The translations under genes were made by a program, and so were the position numbers. DNA of 38,831 nucleotides from Natrialba swarupiae (GTDB lineage: Archaea; Halobacteriota; Halobacteria; Halobacteriales; Natrialbaceae), in the NCBI RefSeq assembly GCF_008245225.1, contig NZ_VTAW01000032.1:1-38831 (forward strand), in the 5' to 3' direction. Shown piece by piece: positions 24,942 through 32,986 of the stretch. Below the pieces are notes generated by a model. The model did no database searches. It was given only the letters and a program-made list of their open reading frames with translations, and was not told the DNA's origin. Positions within the stretch are counted from its first letter, which is position 1. Each line of letters starts with the position of its first letter.

Positions 24942-25114
24942 TAGTACTGGCTCTTAGGCCTGCACTGATTGGCGAACGCACGCGGTTGGTGTCGATTTCG
25001 CTCATCAGTCGACGCTTGGGAGTGCGATCCGACGGGCCGCGCCACGCCGTGTTCTGCTCTCGAGTGACGAACCGCGAACGACGGTCTCTGCATCGAAGAG
25101 CCGTCTGTCTCGTC

Positions 25115-25138
25115 GAAAACCGGGCCGAAGCGGTTTTC
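25115..25138. terminator. Candidate bidirectional terminator hairpin
   Basis: The perfect 8-bp stem GAAAACCG/CGGTTTTC has an 8-base loop and lies between the converging DUF3194 and DUF5815-like genes. The stem contains TTTT on both strands near its 3' side. The remainder of the 289-base gap (24942-25230) shows no gene or RNA. Confidence 0.4.
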
Positions 25139-25230
25139 CGGTCGGTCTCAAATCGGTGAGTCGAATCGGCTTCCCCAGTCGGATCCGTCGCGCCGTACGG
25201 ACCGCAGTCTTCGGCTCCAATGGATTCTGA

Positions 25231-25767
25231 CTACAACGCCCGGTCGTGTTCGGTCTCGAACTCCCGCTGGGCCCGGTACTGGTCGACAAACTCGCCGATA
25301 TCGAACTCGAGCATCTGGGATTCGAACTCTCCGATCGCCTCGTCGTCGTCGGCGTGGCTGATCGCGTGTTCCATCAGTTCGACGACGAGTTCGACGACGA
25401 TCTCGTGAAGTCGGCGGGCGTCGAACTCGGTGATCCATAGCATGGCATAGCCGACGGCGCCGTCGTCGCTGGCGTCGTAGACGACGACCTTCTCCGGAAA
25501 CTCCTCCATGACGACGCCCATGAGGTGTGGTGTGCCGAACTGGTCGAACTCATCCGCCGTGTCGATCGTCTCCCGTAAGACGGCGACGAGCGATTCGGGG
25601 AAAAATCGAGAGGGTGGGTGGACGTCGGTGACGACGGCGTGATGCGTACCGTCGGAACAGATCCACTCGCGCATCCCGAGGTCGATGTCGTGGGGATCGA
25701 TCGTCTCCCCACACGGTACCTCGAGACGCCGATCAGGATCGGAGCCGGGAACGCGGGGTTGTGCCAT
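25231..25767 (-). CDS. Haloarchaeal conserved protein (DUF5815-like)
   Basis: The 178-aa acidic protein has LEVPCGETIDPHDIDLGMREWICSDGTHHAVVTDVHPPSRFFP near the N-terminus, with two cysteines and several histidines that could bind a metal, then LMGVVMEEFPEKVVVYDASDDGAVGYAMLWI and a helical, acidic C-terminal end. This looks like the haloarchaeal DUF5815 family; the match is from memory of the pattern and not certain. No function is known. The ATG at 25767 is preferred over one at 25794. It lies downstream of the YdjM-like gene on the same strand. Confidence 0.7.
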   Translation of the reverse strand: MAQPRVPGSDPDRRLEVPCGETIDPHDIDLGMREWICSDGTHHAVVTDVHPPSRFFPESLVAVLRETIDTADEFDQFGTPHLMGVVMEEFPEKVVVYDASDDGAVGYAMLWITEFDARRLHEIVVELVVELMEHAISHADDDEAIGEFESQMLEFDIGEFVDQYRAQREFETEHDRAL

Positions 25768-25818
25768 TGTCCGTCGTTCGCCCGGCGAAGCCATAAGGTC
25801 GGCGACTCGAGCGGGCGG

Positions 25819-26370
25819 TCAGGGCTGTCCGCGGTCCGGAACCGTACCGGTCGACGCCGAACCCGCATCGGACGGCCAGGATCGGTACCGATCGAGGAGC
25901 AGTATCGCGAGCGTGACGCCCACCGCGAGGAGGAGGACCCACCGATCGGCCGAGACGTACCACCCTGGCGTCGGCGGTCGCCACGTCGTCAGCGGAAATA
26001 GATACTCGTTGGTGAGGAGTTTCCCGTCCGCGTACCGCTGGGGGAGGTCGACGATCAGGTGCGAGAGGCCGCCGGCGAACAGGACGAGAAACGCCCGCCT
26101 TCGGTGAGTCGAGGACCCGAACAGGAGCGCACCGATCCCGGAGAGCAACGCTGTACCGACGACCGTGTGGAGTCCATCCCACGCAAACGGCACGCCGAGT
26201 ACCGACGACACCCACCCGCTCGGAACGACGAGCGCCAGCCGGTTCAGTTCCGGAAGGATCGATCCGACCATTCCGACCGCGATCCAGCGGTCGTCGATCC
26301 ACTCCACGTACCAGCCGAGGACGGTAAACACCGCGTACGCGAGGAGGACGTGGGTCAACAGTTCGGCCAT
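25819..26370 (-). CDS. YdjM-like membrane-bound metal-dependent hydrolase
   Basis: The 183-aa protein has four or five membrane helices with conserved histidines and acidic residues on one face: ELLTHVLLAYAVF at the N-terminus, GSILPELNR, WDGLHTVVG and GGLSHLIVDLPQRYADG. The pattern fits the YdjM/DUF457 family of predicted inner-membrane metal-dependent hydrolases, some linked to DNA-damage responses in bacteria; the haloarchaeal role is unknown. Its ATG overlaps the TGA of the upstream gene by one base (TGATG), so the two are translationally coupled. A GTG start three bases upstream is also possible. Confidence 0.8.
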   Translation of the reverse strand: MAELLTHVLLAYAVFTVLGWYVEWIDDRWIAVGMVGSILPELNRLALVVPSGWVSSVLGVPFAWDGLHTVVGTALLSGIGALLFGSSTHRRRAFLVLFAGGLSHLIVDLPQRYADGKLLTNEYLFPLTTWRPPTPGWYVSADRWVLLLAVGVTLAILLLDRYRSWPSDAGSASTGTVPDRGQP

Positions 26371-26855
26371 CACCGCTCACCCCGCGGAACGAACCGGAAA
26401 CCGCGAACGTCGATCCGCCACGTCCGGAGGAAGGCGACGACGGCGAGCAATCCTCCGAGGATCGACGTTCCGTAAACGTACCGTCTATCGCTTTCCCCCT
26501 CGATGTCGACGACGACCTCGTCTGCGGCGATCGTCGACGGTTCGGCGTGAAACGTGCCGGCGACCTGAATCTCGCCGCCCGCCTCGAGTCCGGATACGGT
26601 CTTCGGATCGACGTCCGTCACTCGAGCCTCGAGCGTTCCGTCCGAGACGACGACGGCGTCGCGGTCCGGTTCGACGCTCTGGACCGTGCCGAACACCAAT
26701 ACCTGATCGCCGTCGTGCGCCACCGGATCGGCGGCGAGATCGGACTGGCTCGGCGTCCAGACATCCGTCGCCGCAAACTGGACACAAAACCCACCCGTCA
26801 CGACGAGCAAAACGACGATTCCGAGGATTCGGTGTCGCGGCTCCATCGTAGCCAC
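26370..26855 (-). CDS. Membrane-anchored OB-fold-like protein, function unknown
   Basis: The 161-aa protein has a hydrophobic helix near each end (about residues 9-30 and 130-146) with a beta-rich domain between them: DGDQVLVFGTVQSVEPDRDAVVVSDGTLEARVTDVD, then GEIQVAGTF. This resembles an OB fold facing outside the membrane. The GTG start at 26855 sits 27 bases after the TATAAA box at 26879-26884, fitting a leaderless message; the ATG at 26846 is the alternative. It is the first gene of a coupled pair with the YdjM-like hydrolase, so they may form a complex (inference). Confidence 0.7.
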   Translation of the reverse strand: MATMEPRHRILGIVVLLVVTGGFCVQFAATDVWTPSQSDLAADPVAHDGDQVLVFGTVQSVEPDRDAVVVSDGTLEARVTDVDPKTVSGLEAGGEIQVAGTFHAEPSTIAADEVVVDIEGESDRRYVYGTSILGGLLAVVAFLRTWRIDVRGFRFVPRGER

Positions 26856-26878
26856 TTATTTCAGACTGGTGTGTCGGA

Positions 26879-26884
26879 TATAAA
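26879..26884 (-). promoter_or_regulatory. Promoter of the OB-fold/YdjM-like gene pair
   Basis: On the minus strand TTTATA (plus-strand TATAAA) is centred 27 bases before the GTG at 26855. Confidence 0.55.
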
Positions 26885-26955
26885 TAATTCGAATACGTGC
26901 GAGTGCCGAAACGAACGGACGCCGGGAGAACGAAAGTGCGAAAGCGCTCGCGATG

Positions 26956-27366
26956 CTATGGCCAGTCGTCGCGGACGGGTTCGGCGTCGTCGTCCTCGCC
27001 GTCGGCCGTCGTCGCCACCACCCACTCCGCTGCCTCGGCGGCGTCCTCGATGGCCAGGTACTCCCAGCCGACGGCGTCGGCCAGCGTCTCGTCGTCTTCG
27101 TCGACGCCCACGAAGACGTATCGGTCCGTGTCGAACTGGTCTTTGACGCCCTCGAGGCTCTCGGCTTTGCCACGTGGGCCGGAGAAGAAGTCCTGACGGA
27201 TCCGGTTCTTTCGCGTGAAGTTCGTCACCACGTAGGTCGGTTTCTCGGAGACGACGCCGATGTACTCGGTCCACCCTCGAGCGTCCTCGAAGACGGACTC
27301 GGGCGAGGCGAGTTGCTTCAGCGCCTCGAGTTCGAACGCGAGAGTCATGTCGCTGCCGCCGTTCAT
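26956..27366 (-). CDS. Haloarchaeal conserved protein (DUF7124-like)
   Basis: The 136-aa acidic protein has MTLAFELEALKQLASPESVFEDARGWTEYIGVVSEKPTYVVTNFTRKNRIRQDFFSGPRG in its first half, a strongly patterned segment found widely in haloarchaea, and a shorter acidic second half (YVFVGVDEDDETLADAVGWEYLAIEDAA). No enzymatic motif is obvious; the name DUF7124 is a tentative assignment from memory. The ATG at 27366 is chosen; an internal ATG at 27348 is a possible alternative. The longer open frame up to 27648 overlaps the next gene and is rejected. Confidence 0.7.
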   Translation of the reverse strand: MNGGSDMTLAFELEALKQLASPESVFEDARGWTEYIGVVSEKPTYVVTNFTRKNRIRQDFFSGPRGKAESLEGVKDQFDTDRYVFVGVDEDDETLADAVGWEYLAIEDAAEAAEWVVATTADGEDDDAEPVRDDWP

Positions 27367-27446
27367 ACCCGAACGAACGGCCGCACTGGGGAAAACGGCT
27401 TCGATACGTCCCCCAACGGGAGGTCGTATACGATCTGCTAGCCCCG

Positions 27447-27683
27447 TCAGCTCCGTTCGACGCGGTAGTAGTCGGTGAAGACGATGACCTCGCCCTCCTC
27501 GAGGGTACTCGCCTGTGGAACCGTCGAGCGCTCGCCGGCCAGTATCTCGCGGACCTCCTCGAGCGCCGCGGCCTCGAGTTGATCGACGTGTTTTACCGTG
27601 GCTCCCGATTCGATCGTCTCCACACGACGAAGCGTCGGAGCCCGGCACGGAAACTCACTCGCGGAACGGTCGCTGAAGGACAT
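27447..27683 (-). CDS. Small haloarchaeal hypothetical protein
   Basis: The 78-aa protein starts MSFSDRSASEFPCRAPTLRRVETIESG and continues with a helical segment (LEAAALEEVREILAGE) and EVIVFTDYYRVERS. It is not recognised. The ATG at 27683 is preferred to a TTG at 27698. An AT-rich stretch (ATTAAG and GATATG, 27700-27719) upstream can serve as promoter. It is divergent from archaeosortase A. Confidence 0.6.
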   Translation of the reverse strand: MSFSDRSASEFPCRAPTLRRVETIESGATVKHVDQLEAAALEEVREILAGERSTVPQASTLEEGEVIVFTDYYRVERS

Positions 27684-27829
27684 GTGTGTTGTTACCAACT
27701 AGCATATCATCACTTAATTGCTTCGGTCGTGTAGGCCGACTCCGGTCGAACTGGCCCGACACTCGAGTGGGCGGTCGTTGCGACGAGGCGTCAAGTTGAT
27801 AGCAAGAGAGTCCTTCGTTCAGCCTGAAC

Positions 27830-28843
27830 ATGCCGCCCCTATCGGCTGCGGTCGAATCCGTACCGGCCGCCAGCCCCGAGTTCATCGGCGTGACGTCGAT
27901 CGTGTCGACGGTACTCGAGTCAGGGGTGACGGACGCGCTCGCCTGGATCGCCATCGGTGCGTTCTTCCTCGCGGTCGTGCTCCAGTGGCGTGGCGAGTCG
28001 GACGCGGCCCGGGTTCTCGCGGCGGCGGCTTGGCTCGTCTTCGGCGTCTTCTGGCTGACGATGGTGCCGTACTACTACTACGACGCGCAAAGCCCCCTCC
28101 AGACCGTGCTCTCGCTGGCCGCGTTACCGCTCTGTGTCTATACCGGCTACCTGCTCTACGGCGGTCGACAGTCGCTTCTGTTGCTCTCGAAGGCCGTCGC
28201 GATCATGGGACTGATCTATCTCCCCGCGGAGACGATCCCGTTCGTCCGTCAGTGGCTGATCGAGACGACCGCCGCCCAGACTCACACCGGGATGGAGCTT
28301 CTGGGCCACAGTCCCGGCATCAACGAGGGCGCAAACGGCTACTACAGCCGGTTCGACTTCGATCCCGACGAGACGGTCACCGGACGGACGACGTACATCG
28401 TCCTCGCGTGTACCGGGATCGGGAGCATGGCCATCTTCGCCGGGTTGATCGCCGCCGTGAAGGCTCCACTTCGGCGCAAGCTGACCGGGATCGCACTCGC
28501 CGTCGGCATCATCTGGCTCCTGAATCTCGTCCGGAACGTCTTCATCGGACTGGCCTCCCCGTGGGGCTGGTTCCAACAGGAGTGGCTGGTCTCGTTTATG
28601 ACGACCTACATGGGCGCACAACCCGAACGAGTCTCGTTTCTCGTCGCACACAACTACATCGCTCAGACGCTGTCTGTCGTCGCGCTCGTCGCCATCACCT
28701 ACCTCGTCGTCAGGATCGTTCCCGAGGTCCTCGAGCCACTCGAGGACATCCTCTACGTTCTGACGGGCAACGAGTACGACCTCTTCGAGGCCCTCGGGAA
28801 AGAGGAAGTACGCGCCGACGGCGGCCCGGATACCGACCGATGA
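27830..28843 (+). CDS. artA: Archaeosortase A
   Basis: The 337-aa membrane protein has about eight helices. The catalytic cysteine is Cys194 (LACTGIGSM), followed 41 residues later by Arg235 (NLVRNVF) and 39 further by His274 (AHNYIAQ), the same spacing as the Cys, Arg, Arg set of Haloferax ArtA, with His in the third place. ArtA processes PGF-CTERM proteins, including the S-layer glycoprotein, removing the C-terminal segment and attaching a lipid. No PGF-CTERM substrate gene is found in this window. It is followed after 22 bases by the phosphoesterase gene and may be cotranscribed with it. Confidence 0.9.
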   Translation: MPPLSAAVESVPAASPEFIGVTSIVSTVLESGVTDALAWIAIGAFFLAVVLQWRGESDAARVLAAAAWLVFGVFWLTMVPYYYYDAQSPLQTVLSLAALPLCVYTGYLLYGGRQSLLLLSKAVAIMGLIYLPAETIPFVRQWLIETTAAQTHTGMELLGHSPGINEGANGYYSRFDFDPDETVTGRTTYIVLACTGIGSMAIFAGLIAAVKAPLRRKLTGIALAVGIIWLLNLVRNVFIGLASPWGWFQQEWLVSFMTTYMGAQPERVSFLVAHNYIAQTLSVVALVAITYLVVRIVPEVLEPLEDILYVLTGNEYDLFEALGKEEVRADGGPDTDR

Positions 28844-28865
28844 CCGACGCGACTCTCACCCGACA

Positions 28866-29579
28866 GTGACCCCACCGACCGTCGACCTCCCGTTTTCGCT
28901 CGAGGAACGCGCCGTCTCCGTCCCCGACGCCGACGCGCTGATTCTCGCCGACGTCCACCTCGGCCGCGGCGTCGCCTCGAACGTCGATGCGCCGGTCGGC
29001 GACGGGGCGGACGTCCGAACCCGTCTGGAGACGCTGCTCGAGCGGACCGAGCCGGAAACGGTCGTCGTCGCCGGCGACCTTCTGCACTCGTTCGACTACG
29101 TTCCCCGAGGCGTCGAGGCCGACCTGTCGGCGCTCGAGTCGGCCGTCGCCGACGCGGACGCGTCGCTCGTCGTCACCCCCGGCAATCACGATACGATGCT
29201 CGCCGAGGTGTTCGACGGCGAGTCGATACCCGAATATCGGCTGGCCGACGGCGAGACCGTCGTCTGTCACGGCCACGAGCCACCCGAGACCGACGCCGCT
29301 CGGTACGTCGTCGGACACGACCATCCGGCAATTTCTCTCGAGGGGCGCAAACGCCCCTGTTTCCTCTATGGGCCGGCCGTCTACGAGGGAAGCGACGTCC
29401 TCGTTCTACCGGCGTTTACGCGGGCCGCGGCCGGCGCGGCGGTCAACCGGATGCGCTCTCGGGACTTCCAGTCGCCGCTCGTCACCGACGTCGACGCCTG
29501 CTATCCGGTCGTCTGGGACGACGCGAAGCGAGAACCGCTGTGGTTTCCGCCGCTCGGTGAGTGTCGCAAACTGTTGTGA
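28866..29579 (+). CDS. SbcD/Mre11-related metallophosphoesterase
   Basis: The 237-aa protein has all five metallophosphoesterase motifs: LADVHLGRG (D and H), AGDLLHSFDY, TPGNHDT, CHGHEP and VGHDHP, which bind two metal ions. It is the short archaeal form related to SbcD/Mre11 without the DNA-binding capping domains. The substrate is unknown. The start is a GTG at 28866, 22 bases after the artA stop; no better upstream start exists. Its end nearly meets the converging 107-aa gene. Confidence 0.85.
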   Translation: MTPPTVDLPFSLEERAVSVPDADALILADVHLGRGVASNVDAPVGDGADVRTRLETLLERTEPETVVVAGDLLHSFDYVPRGVEADLSALESAVADADASLVVTPGNHDTMLAEVFDGESIPEYRLADGETVVCHGHEPPETDAARYVVGHDHPAISLEGRKRPCFLYGPAVYEGSDVLVLPAFTRAAAGAAVNRMRSRDFQSPLVTDVDACYPVVWDDAKREPLWFPPLGECRKLL

Positions 29580-29595
29580 TCGAGACGGTCCGCTA

Positions 29596-29919
29596 TCAGG
29601 TGCGGTTCGACAGCCAGCCGTTGAATCGACTCTCGAACTCCATCTTCCGGTGCATCCGCCACTGGACGAGTACCACCGGCAGCGGGAGTGCAGTAACCGC
29701 TGCAAACAGCCATACCGACGGCATTCCACTCGTGAACACCCACACGAAAACGGCGATTCCGACCGCGCTCTCGAGTAGCGAGCCGACGAAATAGGCGGTC
29801 CAGAGCCGCTGGGCTCGCGTTCGCTGTTCTTCCGTGTAGACGCGATACCCGTTGAGCGCGCCCAGAACACCACCGATGGAGAACACGAACGCTAGCAGGA
29901 GCGTCGTCGTTTCGAGCAT
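29596..29919 (-). CDS. Small membrane protein, function unknown
   Basis: The 107-aa protein has three hydrophobic helices (residues about 3-24, 42-60 and 66-86), ending in a charged tail (QWRMHRKMEFESRFNGWLSNRT). It is not recognised. A box A at 29938-29949 lies about 26 bases before its ATG, giving a leaderless message. Confidence 0.65.
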   Translation of the reverse strand: MLETTTLLLAFVFSIGGVLGALNGYRVYTEEQRTRAQRLWTAYFVGSLLESAVGIAVFVWVFTSGMPSVWLFAAVTALPLPVVLVQWRMHRKMEFESRFNGWLSNRT

Positions 29920-29937
29920 GTGAACAAAAATTGTGGG

Positions 29938-29949
29938 TTAATTGATAAA
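29938..29949 (-). promoter_or_regulatory. Promoter of the 107-aa membrane protein gene
   Basis: TTAATTGATAAA (minus-strand TTTATCAATTAA) is centred about 25 bases before the ATG at 29919. Confidence 0.5.
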
Positions 29950-29995
29950 CGTGCTGTGTGACGACCGCCGTGGATCTCGAGTAACGGCGGTTGGA

Positions 29996-31327
29996 TCAGC
30001 CCGAGAGATCCTCGAGAACGGCCTTCGCCGCCTGGCGACCGCTTTCCATCGCACCCTGGATCGACGACCAGCGAGTGTAGTCACCGGCGAGGTAGACCGG
30101 CCCGTCGGGGTCGCACACGTCGGGAAGTCCGGCGTGGAAGTCGGGTGGCTGTGCGAACTGTGCGAACGGGATGCGGTCGGTGTGCTCGAGGGAGAACCCG
30201 TCGAACGTCCGTTCGGGATACCACGACTCGAGGGTCCTTCGGGTGGTTTCGGCGAGTTTCTCGTCCGTCTCGGCTCGATCGCCGAGATACGTGGCGCTGA
30301 TCAGCGTCACGTCCTCGGGTGCGTACTCGGGTGCGACCTCGCTCGTCGGAACGACGTGATTCGGCCCCGCGGAGTCGGGATCGGCGTTCAACACGATCCG
30401 TCTGGCGCTTCCGATTCCGGAGTCGGCCGGGAGCGCGTAGTACTGGGTCACACAGCCTCGCGCGTCCGTGGGGATCGAGTCGACACCAGTAAGCGATCGT
30501 GCCGTGGGCGGATCGGTCGCGACGACGGCGGCGTCGGCGTCGTACGATACGTCGTCCGTTTCGACGACGACCGTCGCATCAGTGGGGTTACTCGAGTCGA
30601 CATCCGTCCCAGACCTCGAGGCGACGTCGGTCGAAACCGACTCGACTGCCGCGTCGGTCTCGATCGTCGCACCCTCTGTCTCGGCGAAAGCGGCCAACTG
30701 GCCCGGAATCGCCCCCATTCCCGCCGCGGGGACCGCAGTGTCGCCCGCCGACAGCGCTTTGAACGTGTACTCGAAGATCCGCTTCGACGTCGACAGCGAT
30801 CGGTCGAGCGTGATCCCGCCGTAGAACGGAGCGGCGAAGCGCTCGAGAAATCGGTCCGAGAATCCCAGCTCACGGAGATACGCGCGGATCGAGCTATCTC
30901 CGGGGGACTCGAGGAATTCGTCGAACGTGCGGTTCCGGAGCGCCCACCTGAGTCTCGCCACGCGGAGTTTGTCCCCGAACGTGACGTCGGGGGTGAACAG
31001 CGCGGCCGGGAATGCCCTTGGCACCCGGAGCGGATCGACCAGCGGCGATCGGTGGCCGTCGCGAGCGATCGTTGCACCGGGCGCGAACGGACGAAGATCG
31101 AGCGCCTCGAGATCTAACTCCCGACGAACCGCGGGATAGGCAGTAAAGAGGACCTGGAAGCCGTCGTCGAACTGATAGCCGTCCCTGACCGTCGTCCGTA
31201 CTCGTCCGCCGACCGACGGCCTGCGCTCTGTGAGCGTGACGTCGACGCCACCGGCGGCGAGGTGACGCGCGGCGACGAGACCGGCGAGCCCGCCGCCGAC
31301 GACGACCACTCGCGGAGTCGATTTCAT
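29996..31327 (-). CDS. FAD-dependent oxidoreductase, amine oxidase/phytoene desaturase superfamily
   Basis: The 443-aa protein opens with the dinucleotide-binding motif RVVVVGGGLAGLVAARHLAAGG, then TERRPSVGGRVRT, the usual flavin-binding start of the amine oxidase/phytoene desaturase superfamily. It ends with VYLAGDYTRWSSIQGAMESGRQAAKAVL, the C-terminal FAD motif. The substrate is uncertain; carotenoid or porphyrin-related oxidation is possible, but no carotenoid or heme genes lie nearby. The ATG at 31327 is chosen; an upstream ATG at 31393 would add 22 residues before the flavin motif. The region upstream contains repeat copy E. Confidence 0.85.
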   Translation of the reverse strand: MKSTPRVVVVGGGLAGLVAARHLAAGGVDVTLTERRPSVGGRVRTTVRDGYQFDDGFQVLFTAYPAVRRELDLEALDLRPFAPGATIARDGHRSPLVDPLRVPRAFPAALFTPDVTFGDKLRVARLRWALRNRTFDEFLESPGDSSIRAYLRELGFSDRFLERFAAPFYGGITLDRSLSTSKRIFEYTFKALSAGDTAVPAAGMGAIPGQLAAFAETEGATIETDAAVESVSTDVASRSGTDVDSSNPTDATVVVETDDVSYDADAAVVATDPPTARSLTGVDSIPTDARGCVTQYYALPADSGIGSARRIVLNADPDSAGPNHVVPTSEVAPEYAPEDVTLISATYLGDRAETDEKLAETTRRTLESWYPERTFDGFSLEHTDRIPFAQFAQPPDFHAGLPDVCDPDGPVYLAGDYTRWSSIQGAMESGRQAAKAVLEDLSG

Positions 31328-31452
31328 ATCCGTGTATCGGTCGACGAACGGATAAACGCTCGACCTACCGTAGTTACCCACAGCCCGGAACACATCGGTC
31401 CCGGCGAGTCCCGATCAGTCTTCGGGGTCAGGAACGCCAGGACACCGATCCG

Positions 31453-31538
31453 TGATACGGATTGCTGTCCCGACCTCGCGGCGAACCCGCCCCAGGGGTC
31501 GCGAGCCTACCGACATTGACGGACCACAGATTGCATCA
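31453..31538. repeat. Dispersed palindromic element, copy E, fused to a small gene's stop codon
   Basis: The plus-strand left end is TGATACGGATTGCTGTCCCG. The right end, read on the minus strand, is the TGA stop of the 44-aa gene (31538-31536) followed by TGCAATCTGTGG, a decayed terminal arm. The interior has the palindrome CTCGCG...CGCGAG. Confidence 0.6.
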
Positions 31539-31670
31539 CATCCCGGCAACCACCCTGAGCACGACGCCGGTGAAAATAACCAGCACACCGAGGATGGTCG
31601 CGATCGGTGGAATCGGAACGAAAAGCAACACGATGCCGGCGAGGATGATACCCGTCGAGAGCCGAACCAT
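31536..31670 (-). CDS. Small membrane protein of 44 aa
   Basis: The protein reads MVRLSTGIILAGIVLLFVPIPPIATILGVLVIFTGVVLRVVAGM: two short hydrophobic helices joined by a PIPP turn. Similar small membrane proteins are common in haloarchaea; the function is unknown. The start could also be the ATG at 31706 (56 aa); a TATATA box at 31725-31730 favours 31670 as a leader of about 30 bases. The TGA stop abuts the decayed end of repeat copy E. Confidence 0.55.
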   Translation of the reverse strand: MVRLSTGIILAGIVLLFVPIPPIATILGVLVIFTGVVLRVVAGM

Positions 31671-31785
31671 GCACGTCCATCTACGACGGGACGGGTATCG
31701 GTGAGCCATGCATACCCAGCCGGCATATATACCGGTCGTGAGCGTGGTCGTCACCGCTCGCCGCTCGGACGGCAAAGAGTCGAGA

Positions 31786-32805
31786 TCAGTGGCTCGAGGA
31801 AACGATCTCACCGATATCGGCGTCGGGATCGATCAGGTGATACTCGCCGTCTTCGAGCGTCACGACGTCTTCGTGGCGCAAGTGGTCGAGATGAGCGTAC
31901 GCTTCGCCGGGGCCGTGGAGGATGTGAATTCCCTCGAGGTCGCCAAACAGGTGGTCGCTGACCGTCCAGGCGTCGGCTGGGCCGTGTTCGGTGAGAACCT
32001 CGAGGACGTTTTCGGTCCGCTCGCGGTGGTGGTCACGGATCGTCAGCGCCCGCGCGGCCGGATCGTCGATCGGATCGCGATGTCCCGGCCAGAGGCGAGC
32101 GTACCCCCGGTCGACGATCGTTCGGAGCGACGCCAGGTACGTCTCGAGCGGTCGCTCGACGCGGATATCCGCGCCGCCGACGTTCGGAGTGTAGACCGGA
32201 AGGATCGCATCGCCGACGAACGCCTCGGTCCCAGCGTGGGCGGCGTCGTCGCTCCCCGAACGCGTTTCCGACGCGCCGCCGATCTCGAAACAACAGAGGC
32301 CAGCGGTGTGGCCGGGCGCGTGAACCGCCTCGAGCGTTCGCCCGCCGACCGCGACGACGTCGCCGTCCTCGATCGGCGTCGCGTCGACCGGTTCGCCGTC
32401 GACCCCGCTCGTCGCCTCGAGAAACGCGAGCAGTTCTTCCCTCGCGTCGGCCGGAACGCCCCACTCTGAGAGGGACTCGCGACGCAACTCCTCGAGGGAT
32501 GTCACCGCGTCGGGATCAGCCTCGACGAGGGGCGCGTCGGCCTCGTGGACGTAGACCGTCGCGTCGCTTTCGGCCTGTATTTCGCCGGCCAACCCCGCGT
32601 GGTCGGGATGATGGTGCGTAAGAACGATGTCGTCGACGTCCGCGAACTCGTATCCGCGTTCGGCTAGCTCTTCCCGAAGTTGTACGCGACAGTCCGGCGT
32701 CGCGACGCCGGTATCGACGAGCGCGATGCCGTCGTCCTCATCCGCGAGTACGTACGCGTTGTTCCGTCCCTCGAACTCTTCGTTTCCCAGCGAGATCCGA
32801 TCCAT
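31786..32805 (-). CDS. MBL-fold metallo-hydrolase
   Basis: The 339-aa protein has the metallo-beta-lactamase motif THHHPDHAG (HxHxDH), then APGHTAGL, VGDAILPVY and WPGHRDPI, which bind two metal ions. A C-terminal domain of about 90 residues (DHHRERTENVLEVLTEHGP then HILHGPGEAYAHLDHLRHEDVV) resembles the winged-helix tail of many archaeal and bacterial MBL hydrolases. Substrates are unknown; glyoxalase-like or acyl-thioester hydrolysis is possible. Its 5' end faces copy F of the palindromic element and gatB is upstream on the same strand. Confidence 0.88.
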   Translation of the reverse strand: MDRISLGNEEFEGRNNAYVLADEDDGIALVDTGVATPDCRVQLREELAERGYEFADVDDIVLTHHHPDHAGLAGEIQAESDATVYVHEADAPLVEADPDAVTSLEELRRESLSEWGVPADAREELLAFLEATSGVDGEPVDATPIEDGDVVAVGGRTLEAVHAPGHTAGLCCFEIGGASETRSGSDDAAHAGTEAFVGDAILPVYTPNVGGADIRVERPLETYLASLRTIVDRGYARLWPGHRDPIDDPAARALTIRDHHRERTENVLEVLTEHGPADAWTVSDHLFGDLEGIHILHGPGEAYAHLDHLRHEDVVTLEDGEYHLIDPDADIGEIVSSSH

Positions 32806-32900
32806 ATCTGTACCAGAGTCGCCGATCGCTCATAATTCGCCGGGTCACGGAACCGTTTTCGCCGACGACGACGCGCCGTCCCGACGCACGGGTACGCGTC

Positions 32901-32986
32901 TCATACGGTCTGCTGTCAGTCATTTCCGGTGCAACCACGACCCGTCCTGCGGTCGCACCGGTACATCGGTACAGTAAACCGTATCA
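32901..32986. repeat. Dispersed palindromic element, copy F, fused to the gatB stop codon
   Basis: On the minus strand the gatB TGA (32986-32984) continues TACGGTTTACTGTACCGATG. The far end is GACAGCAGACCGTA followed by TGA (32903-32901), so TGA stands at both ends. Over most of its length it matches copy D, including CTGTACCGATGTACCGG. It lies in the gatB 3' untranslated region. Confidence 0.8.

Noticed and set aside
29570-29605. TGATAGCGG after the stop of the 107-aa gene and TGATCGAGACGG after the phosphoesterase stop
   Set aside because: Neither continues into the CTGT arm and no second arm is found; only superficially like the palindromic family.
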